From assembly GCA_019775845.1 (NCBI GenBank), contig JADQAV010000020.1, forward strand, positions 434,001-498,000: DNA of 64,000 nucleotides, in the 5' to 3' direction. Origin of the DNA: Myrmaecium sp. VS I D KN 1. Lineage: Eukaryota; Ascomycota; Dothideomycetes; Valsariales; Valsariaceae. Below are positions 1 to 12,071 of this stretch, piece after piece. A program made the translations under genes and the position numbers. The stretch's first letter is position 1. The number at the start of each line of letters is the position of its first letter. The notes beneath the pieces are model-generated. The model saw only the letters and a list, made by a program, of their open reading frames with translations, searched no databases and had not been told where the DNA came from.

Positions 1-1232
1 AAAATCCTAAGTATATAAGCCTTCTCTATAAGGGGTATAGTTTGGTTTATATTAGAGAAGGATAGCTATAAACGCGATAGAGTAGACGAATTTTTAGCCT
101 AGATTAACGGAATATAAGGGTTTTCTATAAGGCCTAAAAGCCCCGATTACTTACTTAATTAATTCCTATTATAGTGCCTAAGGACCCTATATTTAATAGA
201 CTTATATTAAGTCTATTATATAATCTATAGCTATTATAGTATATCGCGGCCTACTTAGTAAGACGCTAGGAGTAAAATCGTCCTATCTTCTCTTATAGGA
301 GACTTAATTATAGTATACCTTTTATAAAATCCCTAGTATCTTAATCTCTTAGTATAGTAATTTATCTAGCGTATTATCTAATTAGGGTAACGCCTAGCTA
401 CTATAAAAACCCCTATTAGGGCTTTACTTATCTTATTAGCAGCTCCTCTTATATTACTTAATAGGCTTAAAGTAAAGATATCGAGCTCCCCTAAAAAGAA
501 CTTATTAGTATTAGTAGTATTAGTGTTAGTTAAGTAACTAGAGTTATTATTTTAAACGATGATAGCCTCCCCATCCTTACCCTTATATAGTAGTATAAAG
601 TTCTTTTTATTATTAAACTATAGGCTGTAGTTATAATTATATACATCGATTATAATTCTACTCCTTCTCTTAAACTATTCCATTATTTTATTTCTATAGA
701 TAAAGCGTTCTATTTCCTCTACTACTTTAGTGGGAGAAACTCTATTTATATATAAATTTATATATCTATTAGATAGATAGACTTACTCTAGATATTAGTA
801 GATACTAGTAAGGCACGCTATATATATTTAGAACATTTATTATTATATATATTAGTCCTCTTCTAAATCCTAGTATTCCTTTATAAATTTAGGCTATAGG
901 TGATATTTTAATAATAATATATAAATAATAAGTACTAAATTAAATTAGTAACTACTAAATTAGTAAACTAGGTCCGCTTACCTCGGGTAATATATTTACG
1001 CGCGGCTTTCTTACCTTCTTAATAGCCTACTAGACTTCTACCTTCTTACTCTCTAGCTTCTCTTTATCCTCTATATTTAGTTAAAGCTCTAAGGCTCGCT
1101 GTTAAAACTAAGGTATTATAATATAGTTATAATACATTAAAACTACTAAATAAAGGCATTATAAGATGCCTGTAATACTAGGAACTGAGGTAAAGAACCA
1201 GCTAATTAAGAATTAAGCGGGGCCTAGAATTA

Positions 1233-1296
1233 GATGATCTAGAATTAACTAAGGCCCAGACTTAGATAATTTAGAATTAACTAAGGCCCAGACTTA
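1233..1296. repeat. 32-bp tandem duplication
   Basis: Two adjacent 32-bp units (1233-1264 and 1265-1296) share the core AATTAACTAAGGCCCAGACT. They differ at two positions near their left ends, one G-to-A and one C-to-T, both RIP-type transitions. A shorter partial copy of the left part precedes them. Confidence 0.75.
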
Positions 1297-2385
1297 AGCT
1301 TAAAAGTAGCTAACTAGTTCCACTAAGTTAATTTCAAATTAATAAAAAACTCTATAAAAAAACTAGAAGCCTAGCTTCTATACTAGGGGCTTAGTATTAC
1401 CGTAAGGAAGGTCTATAAATAAGAAATCTTTTATAATACCTTATATGCTTAGTTAGCTCTACCCTGTTTAACAAAGTATACTAAGATATATTATAAATAA
1501 GAAATAATATACCTTTTTTTTCTTTTATAACTAGCGCTTATGCTACGTTAAATATAAGGCCTATATTTATAATATCTATAATATAGATAAGAGGTATATT
1601 ATAATAGTTAGTTTTATACGTCCTATTAGTTAATAGGAGATTAGGATACTATTTAAGGAATTTAATTAATACTAAATAAGCTTAAAAGAGATAATTAATA
1701 TTATTATTATTATCTTTATCCTATTTAAAAGTATACTAATAATTATATTTTTATTATACTTATAAAGAGCTAGCTATAAGGCCTAAGTTAGTAGTAAGCT
1801 TTTTAAATACTCTACCCTAATCCTTAACACTTTATTATAAATATCCTTCCTGATAAATAACTTACTTAGATCCTATTATTATAGCGCGTCTTAATCTATT
1901 AAGGTTTAACTCTCGCTATAATAAGGCTATATATTAACCTTTTATAATTATCTATAAGCTACCTATAAGTAGGAATAGTAGTCTAAAAAAAGAATAAATA
2001 AATAATTATAATAAGAAATTATAATTTATAGGAACTAGTAAGCCTAGCTACCCTTAAGTTTAATAATAAATTTAATAGTATTTTTAAAGCTATAGTTATA
2101 CTTATATATACTTATTATGTAGTATATAATAACTAAGTTATATATCTTACTCTTACTATAGCCGAAATTAACTTTATTAATAATCCGCTCTAGATATAGT
2201 AAACAGATTCTATAAGCCTCCTTAGCTTATTATTTAGTAGTTTATAGCTAATATAGCTGTTTAAAATAGTTATATAATAGGTATTTATATATAATAGTAT
2301 TTAGTAGGGTGCGCTTATTAAGAAGATTAATTAGATAAGATTACCTATAAATAGTAAAATAGCTCCCTGTAAATAATAATTCTTA

Positions 2386-2472
2386 GTATAATTTACAGGT
2401 ATAGTTATAGTAGTTGCCGGTATAGTTACAGGTATAGTTACAGGCGTAGGCGCAGGCATAGCTGTATAAACA
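2386..2472. repeat. Imperfect 12-bp minisatellite (ACAGGTATAGTT)
   Basis: Several imperfect tandem copies of a 12-bp unit occur here, with variants such as ACAGGCGTAGGC. Read on the minus strand in one frame the tract gives a run rich in Pro, Thr, Val and Ile, so it may be the relic of a low-complexity protein segment of the degraded element. That reading is inference. Confidence 0.55.
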
Positions 2473-2807
2473 GGCGTTAGATATAATAGGTTATAATTAG
2501 CCTACTAGGGATAATAGCTGTTACTAACTTCCTATTAAATAACGCTGCTAGCAGGGAGTTCACTTGCCTATAAGCCGCTATAAGGTATATGTATAACTAT
2601 ATAAAGGTGAAAAGGTTATATAGCTTATTTAAGTCACTTTAGTAATTAAAAGAGGATATTCTATAGGCTCGAGACTAGTCCGCATATTATAGAATTGTTA
2701 CTCGGTGCCCTGCTCTTTTAAGTATGGTAAGGCTACTTTGGAGCGCTTCTATGTATCTTAGTCTACCATCGTCCACGAGAGCCACAGAATAACCCAGAGT
2801 AACATCT

Positions 2808-3862
2808 CTACAAGTTGGTTAAATAGTCCTCTACTTCTTGTGAGCTCAACTTTCTGAAGCGCGGACCTTGAGCGCCTTCCACACCTTCATAACCTAGAAG
2901 GCGATCTTCTGGTGGACCAACAATGCCTTTTTGAGTTAGATTTACAGGTATAGTGAGTATCAAGATCTATATGCGACTCACCAATCTCAACGGTATCTCC
3001 GTTCATCTCTCCTTCTATCGTTTCTTTCAGCGTCAGCAGAGCAATGTGGATTGCATCCTCCAACTCCAAGCCCTCGGTGTATCGCTTTTCGAGGAAAGTC
3101 TTAGCACTTGTCGCACTCTTTCCGATTGCCGTGGCTTTCCAAGGGAAGTAAGAGCCGCTAGGATCGACCTGGTAGAGGCTAGGACCGCCCTTCAGTATTC
3201 CGCCGGTCTTGCCTGATGATCTTTTCTTTTCGGCTTCTGTTTCGCCCGATTCCTTCGCTTCTTGTTCTGGCTCAATACCATCATCCCAACCAGCGATTAA
3301 CAAACTGACACCGTACGGCCTAACTCCACCAGATTGAGTAGCTTCTTGCATCACACGCGCAACATCCTGCACCAATATCCTTGTCGGCGGGTACTCGTTG
3401 TAGATGCGCTTGTATCCGGTATGCGAAACTTTGCGAGCTTTGTCAACCAATACGCGATAGTCAGGACCCATTCCGGAGTACACCATTCCGATGTTGGGTG
3501 TTATTAGGCTGATTTTGGAACCGGAGTTGGCGTCAACGAGGGGGGAGGACAGCTTCTTTTCGGTAGCGAGAACAATGCCATTCGTGGCTAGGACGCAGAA
3601 TTAGCAATCTACCTCAGAGGGTCGCAAGATTCTATACCTTTGATACCGAGGGACGTCACTCCCTGGTTCACTGCGTTAAGAGCATACTCTAGATTGACAT
3701 CAGCATCAGCTCGAACCGGGGTCAGGAGAGACAGTATTCCTAACCAATCTGGACCAATTTCCCACTTTGGCTCTGGGTCAGTAGTAGTTTCTATTTTGAG
3801 GATTTGAAGCTATCTTACCTGGGGGAGAAAGTTGTAAGAGAGAAGGAGTAACGATCTGCCAT
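2808..3862 (-). CDS. pre8: 20S proteasome subunit alpha type-2
   Basis: Alpha-2 subunit of the outer ring of the 20S proteasome core, which gates substrate entry. Five exons join in frame: 3862-3819, 3764-3745, 3688-3638, 3587-2982 and 2926-2808, giving 279 residues. The N-terminus [17 protein letters not shown] leads into the alpha-subunit signature ending [12 protein letters not shown], followed by [12 protein letters not shown] and [13 protein letters not shown]; the C-terminus is [12 protein letters not shown]. Intron 1 ends AAAG, intron 2 starts GTTAGG, and exon 2 is only 20 nt, so automated predictors may miss the start. A charged insertion rich in Glu/Lys follows the GWDDG motif and explains the length above the roughly 250-residue norm. 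The stop lies about 100 bp from the RIP-degraded block. The gene itself looks intact. Confidence 0.95.
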
Positions 3863-4384
3863 AACGAATGAGGTTATGCGGTTTCAAAGGCAGGCAGAAT
3901 AGTAAAGGGGGATTGGGTCTGAAGGACCGGAGATGGTTATGAGCACTGGAAAGTAAGGTCAGATGGGCAGAGACGTTGTTGAGCTTGACATGGAGCTCCA
4001 TTAGGCATACGCATTGACGCGCGACCTGGCTTGCTGGGCCAGCTGGATTCTCGGATGTCCATTCTTCCGTACCGAAACAGGTCCGTGCTTCTCGGTATTC
4101 CTTCAATTTCCACAAGCTGTGATCAGCTTTCTTTTCTAACTCCCACTCTGTTGGAATGTCAATCCGGCTTTCCTACATGTTACGGCGTCATGGCGCTGAG
4201 AATCTGCTGACTTGAAAACATCACAGTCCTCAAACTATCCCACGTCCCCATGCGATTACTCTTTCTTTGCAGTGTTTACACATGAGTCCCAGCTATCTTT
4301 TCTTTTTACCTCTGTTACGAACATTGTTTTCTTCAACCTCACTCTGACACCAGCTATCTACTACAACTCTACAACAGAAATCCA

Positions 4385-5485
4385 ATGTCTACATCCCTCA
4401 ATTTCCGCACTGCACCTGGCTGGTACTGGCCTGACGAGGATGACGATCACCTCACGACTGGAGGTCCATCGGATGCAGGAAGAGTGCCGCAGACTGAGGA
4501 GAACGGCAACGCCCAGTCCCGCAGTAAGAGAGCCAATTATCAGCAAAGTCGTAGAAGTAAGCGCTATGGGCCGCGGACATGTCGCATTTGTTTCGACACA
4601 GTTAATCCGACGTTCCATCCTCCCTCACAAAACCTTGGTGGCATGTTTCTATCGGAGCCTGAGGTGACGTATGATTCCGAGGAAGGCCGGTTGCTGCGAC
4701 CCTGCAGGTGCAAAGGCTCGTCCAAATATGTTCATGAAAACTGCCTCCAGACTTGGAGACATGCGGATCCTTCCTATGGTCGGCGCAATTACTGGGAATG
4801 CCCAACATGTGGATTCCAGTACAAATTGGCCAGATTAGGTTGGAGCCGTATGGTTGCCAGTGCTTGTAAGTGATCTCGCAAATGTTGGGCTATCGGTATG
4901 TTACTGACTTTTGTAGCTGCCCAGATTGGACTTACAATACTTGTCCTCCTCTTCGCCACATTTATCCTTGGATTTATTGCTGATCCCATCATCAGTCTTT
5001 ATCTGGACCCGTATGCTATAATACTTGGTGATGATGAAGATTATGAGGTTGTTGAAGAAGAGGCGGGCTGGCTGGAACACTTTCTGAAAGGTTTTGCATC
5101 GCTTGGGCTGATAGGCTTCCTCAAAGCTATGTTGGCCAATCCATTTGGATGGATACGAGTTGGTGGTGGTGGTGGTCGTAGAGCTGCTACAACAGGTCGC
5201 GATAGGCTCGCTAACGTCAGTTGGTTTGTCGTCATGGTCGGTATAATGACCTTCTTATTTGTGAGTCGATGCGCAGCTCATCATGCTTGATGTTTGCTAA
5301 CTCTCGAGTAGTCTGTATGGCAGCTCGTGCGCAGTTATTGCCGCCGTGTCTTAGAGAGAGCCGGTGAGAAGGTCCTCGATGTGCAGCCTGACGACGACGA
5401 CGATGATGGTGATGATGGTGATGATGATGATGATGATGATGATGAGGTTCCGGAGCCTGCAGAAGATGGAAGCACTGCATCATAG
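4385..5485 (+). CDS. RING-CH (RINGv/MARCH-type) membrane E3 ubiquitin ligase
   Basis: Probable membrane-anchored E3 ubiquitin ligase of 332 residues from exons 4385-4865, 4917-5260 and 5312-5485. A RING-CH (C4HC3) finger is complete: C66, C69, C107, C109, H117, C120, C139 and C142, with Trp124 after the HENC motif. At least two hydrophobic segments follow, about residues 161-180 (AQIGLTILVLLFATFILGF) and one near 270 (SWFVVMVGIMTFLF), as in MARCH or Doa10-related ligases that act at the ER or in other endomembranes. The protein ends in an acidic run of Asp encoded by a GAT/GAC microsatellite (about 5393-5446). The start is the first ATG in frame. Substrate and exact compartment cannot be read from the sequence. 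The divergent neighbour is the proteasome alpha-2 gene, about 520 bp away. Confidence 0.88.
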
Positions 5486-6072
5486 CTTCTCTCCCTTCGA
5501 TCCGTTTTGCGCATCAGGAGCAAACGAACTTGATTAGGCTTTCCCCGCGCATACTTTGAGTTGCCGTGTGCTTTTCAGTGCCATGTCAATCAGTCATTGC
5601 GCGAAGATTGGACCGCTTGTGGAGAGCACTGCCGAGTTTTTCGAGCGTCTTGTTCGGTTCTCGAGCCTCCCAAGTACCAACCACTTAATACCTGACGCCC
5701 AGCTCTCTACCGCAAGGAATCTACTAAACAAGAGCTGGTTGATGTTGAAGGTGGCACATTATCCGGAATTATGGCATTATTTTTGACTTCTCTAATATTC
5801 AATACCAATCTTATATTCCTCTATTCTGTGCCTGCTGTCCTTGCAAGGTGGGAAGGCACTCTTCCTCAGTCATGCGGGGTTCGGTCCCGCTACTTGCTAA
5901 TCCTACGCTAACTCGCGGAGTACTCGACGAGCCAATACCTACGGTAGCTACATCAGTATTTACAGCTCCATCGCGACTCGGGTAGATGCCATGCAGTGCA
6001 GCTTGGGTTCAATTCGAGAAGACTACTGCATCAACTTCACCTTTGATTTCGTTCTTGGAACTTCCTCGGCTT
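5486..6072. other. Intergenic region, no gene seen
   Basis: Normal base composition. It holds the 3' flank of the RING-CH gene and the former promoter of the broken FAD gene. Short open frames here lack codon or family support. Confidence 0.6.
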
Positions 6073-7319
6073 ATGATGGACACAGCTTACCCTCGAACGC
6101 TAAAACAGCAGACCTACGACGTCATCGTCGTGGGCTCCGGCAACGCTGGCTTCTTCGCCGCAACATCTGCGTCTGAGGCCGGCGCACAGAGTGTACTGGT
6201 TCTTGAGAAAGCGCCCGAAAGCTGGGCGGGCGGAAATACGAAATTTACCGCCGGGGCTTATCGCACTGTCTTCCCGTCCTTGGACGATGTCCTCACACTG
6301 GTCTCTAATGTACCGACTGAGCTGAAGAGGAGGATCGACATGCAGCCTTACTCGGAGCCAGACTTCCTGGATGATCTGGAAAGAGTCACCGGGGGAAGGT
6401 GTGGCAAAGCTCTAGCGAAAGAATTGGCGAAAGACAGCTGGCAGACTACGTGCTAGTTGAAGGAGGCTGTCGGTGTCGACTTCCAGCTCAGTTTCCATCG
6501 GCAAGCTTATGAGATTGAGGGGAGGTGGAAGTTTTGGGGCGGTATGGTCCTGAGCGGTGTTGATGGGGGGAAGGGACTGACGAGGGCGCATAGGAGATGT
6601 TCGTTGGAGAAGGGAATAGAGATGAGATGGCAAAGCGAAGTCGTAGGGTTCCTGAGAATAAATGAGGAGGTAGTTGGAGTCAAGGTGCAGGGGAAGAGAC
6701 GGTCAATGTATGAAGTTTTCGCAAGAGGCGGCGTTGTCTTAGCAGCCGGGGGGTTTGAGGCAAATCCTGCAATGAGGGCACAGTATCTGGGGCCTGGATG
6801 GGATCTGGCTTATGTGAGGGGACGCCTTTCAATACAGGAGAACTCCTGAGGGTCGCAATCGACGAATTGGGAGCCTTGCCGACGGGGAACTGGTCTGGCT
6901 GCCACTCGGCATGCTGGGATGCAATGCGCCAACGGATGCGGGCGATCAGGTCCTCACGAATCAGTATACAAAGAGCGGATATCCTCTTGGTTTGATGCTG
7001 AACGTGAACGGCGAGAGTTCGTCGACGAGGGCTTCGACTTGCGAAATTTTGCATATGCCAAAGTCGGACGGGAGATATTGAAGCAGCCGGAGTGCATGCT
7101 TACAGGTCTGGGATGCCAACGGTGCGTAGTGGTTACGCAACGAAGAGTATGCCCCTGACGTCGTGGAGAGGATCAGTGCAACGTCACTTGAAGAGCTTGC
7201 TGAAAGGCTGCAAGGGAAGGGACTGAAAAACAGATCGGCTTTTCTACAGACTTTACGAGAGTATAACGACGCGGTTAAAGCGCACAGAGAAGAACAGCCC
7301 CAGGCAAAATTCGATCCGT

Positions 7320-7328
7320 CCTTAGAAG
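7320..7328. repeat. Left 9-bp target-site duplication (CCTTAGAAG)
   Basis: CCTTAGAAG at the left edge of the insertion matches CCTTAAAAG at its right edge with one G/A difference. Both copies belong to the coding sequence of the interrupted FAD gene, at the Ser-Leu-Lys codons. Confidence 0.85.
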
Positions 7329-7348
7329 TTATCTTATAAATCAGACGC
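7329..7348 (+). repeat. Left terminal inverted repeat
   Basis: TTATCTTATAAATCAGACGC, the left copy of an imperfect TIR of about 20 bp. It pairs with 15741-15760 on the other strand, with a short gap after TTATCT. Confidence 0.8.
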
Positions 7349-7398
7349 TCGGCACGGAGAGTTAGGGAGTATAGTATTATACCCTAAATAGACCTAGT

Positions 7399-8390
7399 AA
7401 CTCCTAATAACTCCTAGAAACTCCTTAGCTAATAATAAACTATATTATTTAATATATAGACTATATTACTAACTTCTCCGGCGAAGCGTCTAAGAGTAAA
7501 TAATCGCGATTTTATTTATATTTAAATAACTTTATTTTTATTACCTATACTCCTACGCGTTATATATTATATATAATACTCCTCTTATTATAATTATAAA
7601 TATAATTAAATATATAGATTCTAGTCTATTATTCTATCCTATTTTTATACCTATATTAATAGTATTTAGATATAATATATAGCCTTATATCTCCTAACGT
7701 ATTTTTTATACTCTTATAAAATTATTTCCGTTACCGCGCGATCTATAAACCCTCTTAAACTCTTCTAAATCTATAAAAAACCCTAATAAACTACTATTAA
7801 TATATATAGCCTTCTATTATCTAGAAGGATTAAGTATAGTTTATAAATAGTAGTAGCCGGTAGACGGTAGATAGTAGAGGGTTAACTATATATAGTAAAT
7901 AGTATGAAATACTAGGAAATCTATAAATTAATCTATATTACTAGTATTATTAGTAAGACCCCTATTATCTACTTAATTATAGGTCGTTATCCCGGCTAGC
8001 GAACTCCTTTAAACTCCTATATATAATTAAAAGGCCTAATAATAGTAAGTAGCTATCTATACTTAATTAGCTATTATTATAGCTGTTATTATAATTAATA
8101 AAGTCCTATAAACTCCTATAAACTCCTAAGCTAATTAATAATATAATTTTAGTATTATCTAATTATCTCTAAGCCGTTATTAGTTTAGTAGTTAGTAACT
8201 TTTATAAACTCTCGTAGACTCCTATAAACTCTTAGGCTAATATAATCTTAGTATTATTAATTCGTCTCTAAGTAACTATTAATCCGGCGGTTAGTAACTC
8301 CTATAAACCCTAAACAGCTATTAATCTAGTAGTTAATAACTCTTATAAACTCTTATAAACTTCTAAAGACTCCTATAAACTCCTAGGTTA
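7399..8390 (+). repeat. Left subterminal repeat array (AACTCCTA motif)
   Basis: Clusters of AACTCCTA and close variants occur at 7399-7427, 8002-8020, 8102-8130, 8196-8238, 8295-8309 and 8336-8390, often as two or three tandem copies spaced about 10 bp apart. Further copies in the same orientation lie at 11347-11376 and near 11461. Such arrays commonly serve as transposase binding sites in other TIR elements; that role is inferred here. Confidence 0.7.
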
Positions 8391-8599
8391 ATTAAATAGT
8401 TAGACTATTATTTAATAGGTAAACTAAGTAGTATTATAGCTAATAAAAGACGGCCTTTAAGTTATCTATATAGTCCTCTACTTAGCCTCTATAGAGGCTA
8501 CTATAGAGGCTATTATAGAGGCCCTAGAATATATATAACTATATAGCTAGTATCCCTTCTATATCGCTAGTAGATCTCCCTACTATTATTAATAAGATT

Positions 8600-10200
8600 T
8601 AGAAAGAGGAGTATATTAGTTTATAAATACTAGTTCTTATTACCTATCTCTAGTATATTCTATATAAAGGGGATTATTTATTAGCTTATTCCTATAAGGA
8701 ATAGGTCCGTATACTATAATAGTTAATCTTTTATTACTTATACTAGCTTTAGAAAGAGCCTTATCTTCTACGCCGATATTATCCTTATAAAGTAAATTAC
8801 TATCTAGATTATTCTATTTATAAAGTTAGAAGAGGAATAGTTTACTAGTATTTAGAGACTTAATAGCGTCTATTTATACTTTATAGCGGCTAATACTAAG
8901 TAAAGGAAAAGAATATATTTATAAAGATAAAGAATAAAGTATATACTTATATACTCCTTTCGCTAAAATAAGTATTATCTAAGGAATTCTATAATATCCT
9001 TAAGAAAGTAAAGTTCTAGGCGAAGATTAGTTTAGTTATAATTAATAAATATTACTTAATCTTATAATAAAGAGATTTTAGAATAAAGTTTACTATACTA
9101 GGCGAGTTATAACTTATTCTCTATTAGGATATTATATAGTTCGGGTATTTTATAACGCTTAGCGAAGAGGTAGAGAAGCTTATACTTATTAATAGTAGCT
9201 TTTAACTAAATAGTACTTAGATATACTAAATAGAGGTAATTTATATCTTTATTAATCGGCTCGATATCTCCGTCTATATATAACTACTCCTGCGGAAGAA
9301 ACTAAAGTCCTTTAAGGTATTACTATTTATATTAAAGGAGGCCTTCGACGGCTCGTTACGTATAATAACGCCTAGTAATTTACTATATATTATTATCTTT
9401 ATAAATAGTACTATTACAGTTAAAGAGATTATATAGTTCTTCCGAGATATATTTATATCTATTATAAGGGAGTATAAGACCGGCCTTAGATATAGCTTAA
9501 ATATAATAAAGAAGCTCGACGTTTATATTATAGTTAGTACTTTTATTTCATACGTTTCTTAGTATAACTATATATAGTAATATAATAAATTCTAGAAAAG
9601 GGACTCCGCTATCCGGATTATAATAGCGACTATAACCCTCGGTATAGGGATTAATATAATATAGGTAGGACGTATTATTATTTATTAGTTTCTAATAATA
9701 GGTAATCTAGGCGACGCCTAATATTAACTTAGTTAGAGGGAGTAGCTTAAAGGTACTTCTAGCGAGGGCTATATCTTCCTACTATATTATATATTTAACT
9801 TAGAGGGTATAGAAAGACTAAATAGTTAGCTATTACTTCTACTATTATAATAGAGAGCTATATAAAGGAGCTACTATAAGCTACTAGCTAACTACGCTTA
9901 ATATAGCTAGCTATAGAATATAATAACTCTAGAAGACCTTAGCGACTATAGTAATAATAGTAACTACTTTACTATATTAGTATTAAGTAATATACTATAG
10001 AGATATACTATAAGAAGTAGTAAAGAGGAGCTAAGGTACTAGACTAAGTAAGAAAATATTATATATAGTAATATACGTAGTTTATAGAAAGATATTATTA
10101 ATAACTCTTATTATTATAAGGCCTTCCTTTTCTATTTAGAGGAGGATAAGCTACTTACTAATACTAAGGTTACTTAAGTATTACCTAAGCGGTATTATAG
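8600..10200 (+). pseudogene. RecQ/DEAD-type helicase remnant inside the transposon
   Basis: One plus-strand frame, ignoring its many stops, gives helicase-like blocks in the expected order. Around 9026-9063 a KISLVIINKYYLIL-type run sits where a VIDECH (DExH) motif belongs. Around 9611-9664 is IRIIIATITLGIGIN, the ATxxLGxGIN motif of the C-terminal RecA lobe. Around 9760-9800 is EGYIFLPYYIFNLEGIER, as in fungal RecQ-like helicases. These matches come from memory of family motifs and are inference. Walker A is not clearly recoverable. The remnant is too damaged to be functional. Helicases of this type are also known from fungal subtelomeres, so the cargo could have been captured rather than being native to the element. 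Confidence 0.5.
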
Positions 10201-11976
10201 TTATTATAATCTCTCCCTTCTTACTATATTTATCTAGTCTCTATCTATATAGAAGCCCGCCTAGGTACTAAGAGGTAGAAGTTAAGTAAGTATAACTCTA
10301 TATTTATTAGATAAATAGGCGACTAGCTAGGCTAAGGTAGTTTACTATAAAGTTAATTATTACTTTCCTATACTAGCTAGTTTTATAAGTATATATTATC
10401 GCTAGTAACTATCTACGTTATTTACTACTATAAGTAATAGTATTAACTAGGGGTCTACAGCTTTAATAATAGATTCTATCTATAAAGAAGTACTATTATT
10501 TCGAGATTAGACGATGTTTATATAAGATAGTAGTATTCTACTTATATAGTTATAATTTATAGTAGCTAAAGTAGATACTTAATTTAAGATTACTAAAAGA
10601 AGGGCGGTAGAATAGAGGCGTATAATAATAATTATTTAGGATCTAGAAGTATAAGATTAATTTATACTATCTAGTAACCTAGCCGAGAGATATCTAATAG
10701 AAACGCGATAAAGAGATAATATACTTACTATTTAGGTTATAAGAAGGGAAGCTCTAAAGTACTATATTAAGATATAGCTATTATTAGTAATACTAAACGA
10801 GCGCGTTATACGGCTACTATTTATAATACTAAGTAAGCCCGTCCTACTTACTTAAATACCTTATATAATTTAGAAGAGTCCTTATATTAAAGAAGATATA
10901 CTCCGTTCTCTACCCCGGCTAAACTACTCCCCTATCTTAGTAGTAGTTCTAGACTTATAAGCTATCCCTAATATATAGTAGGATATAGTTATTAATATAT
11001 AGGTATCGCCGGATTTATAGTAGGATATTATCGCTAATATATAGATAGATATACGAGGAGCGTTTAGAAATCGGGGATAGTAATATAAAGGCTATACTAG
11101 AAGCGATTACTAAATAGATACCTAGTTAGAAGATAAAGTTTTTATATACTACCTTAAGGAATTAGATATATAGTTAGTAAGATAGTTAGATATCTATTTA
11201 ATAACTATTAGTAGAGAAGAGTAGTAATATAAAGAAGTTAATATTCTTACCGGTTATAAAAAGTAGTTAAATATATATACTAATAGTAAAGGGAAGAGAG
11301 AACTTTAAATATATATAAGTTAGTCTATATATATAAAATATACCTTAACTCCTAGGAACTTTTATAAACTCCTATATTTATTATAATACTATACTCTTTA
11401 GCTACCGTAATATTTAGGTATAATATATATAGGCGACGGAAACTTATATAAATACCTAGTAACTCCTATATTAGTTAGGGCGTAGAGAACTTAATAATTA
11501 AGATAGTTAATATCTTCCTTACTAACTTTATTATTAATATATTCCGCCGAAGCTATCGATCGCTATACCTTTAAGCCGATCCTACTATACTATACTATTA
11601 CCGCTAAATATAGCGTGGTGCTATCTTTTACAGTAGTTAGATACTTAATCCTAGGACCGAGGGCTTACTACTACTTACTAGTTTAGGTAGTAAAGGGTTA
11701 AGGTAGGAATTTATAATATTACTTAAGATTCTATACTATTACCTAAGATCCTATACTATTACCTAAGATCCTATATTATTACTTAAGAACTCTTCCGTTA
11801 ATTATATCGCGGGGATTCGTCCTACTATATTTTATATATTAGTTAGTATATATTAATATAGATATTCTTAACTATAACCGACTAATCTTTCCCGTAATAT
11901 ACTTTCTTTATTTTCTTCTTCTTCTTTATCTTCTTCTTCCTACCCTCCCTACCCTAACTAATAATAATAATAGTAA

Positions 11977-12070
<94 letters not shown>
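11977..12070. repeat. (TAG)n microsatellite, about 31 copies
   Basis: 94 bp of uninterrupted TAG triplets, flanked on both sides by degenerate TAA/TAG triplets that extend the low-complexity zone. Looser TAA/TAG-rich patches recur to about 12,660. It lies inside the transposon. Confidence 0.95.

Positions 12071-12071
<1 letters not shown>

Larger units (their letters stand above)
1..2700. repeat. RIP-degraded AT-rich repeat block, family unknown
   Basis: The stretch is very AT-rich, dense in TpA and stops in all frames, and almost free of CpA and TpG, while CpG steps survive. This is the usual result of repeat-induced point mutation on a formerly repeated element. No open frame, terminal repeat or recognisable domain remains, so the family cannot be named. 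It continues off the left edge. Composition returns to normal around 2700, only about 100 bp from the stop codon of the proteasome gene. Two internal repeats, a 32-bp tandem duplication and a Pro/Thr-type minisatellite, are listed separately. Confidence 0.8.

Noticed and set aside
1-2700. Possible retroelement or DNA transposon assignment for the left RIP block
   Set aside because: No terminal repeat, target duplication or domain could be recognised, so it is left as an unidentified repeat.
5850-5915. tRNA-like stem with GGGGTTCGGTCCC
   Set aside because: A five-base stem exists, but the loop does not fit the T-loop consensus, the putative anticodon loop has five bases and no acceptor stem pairs.
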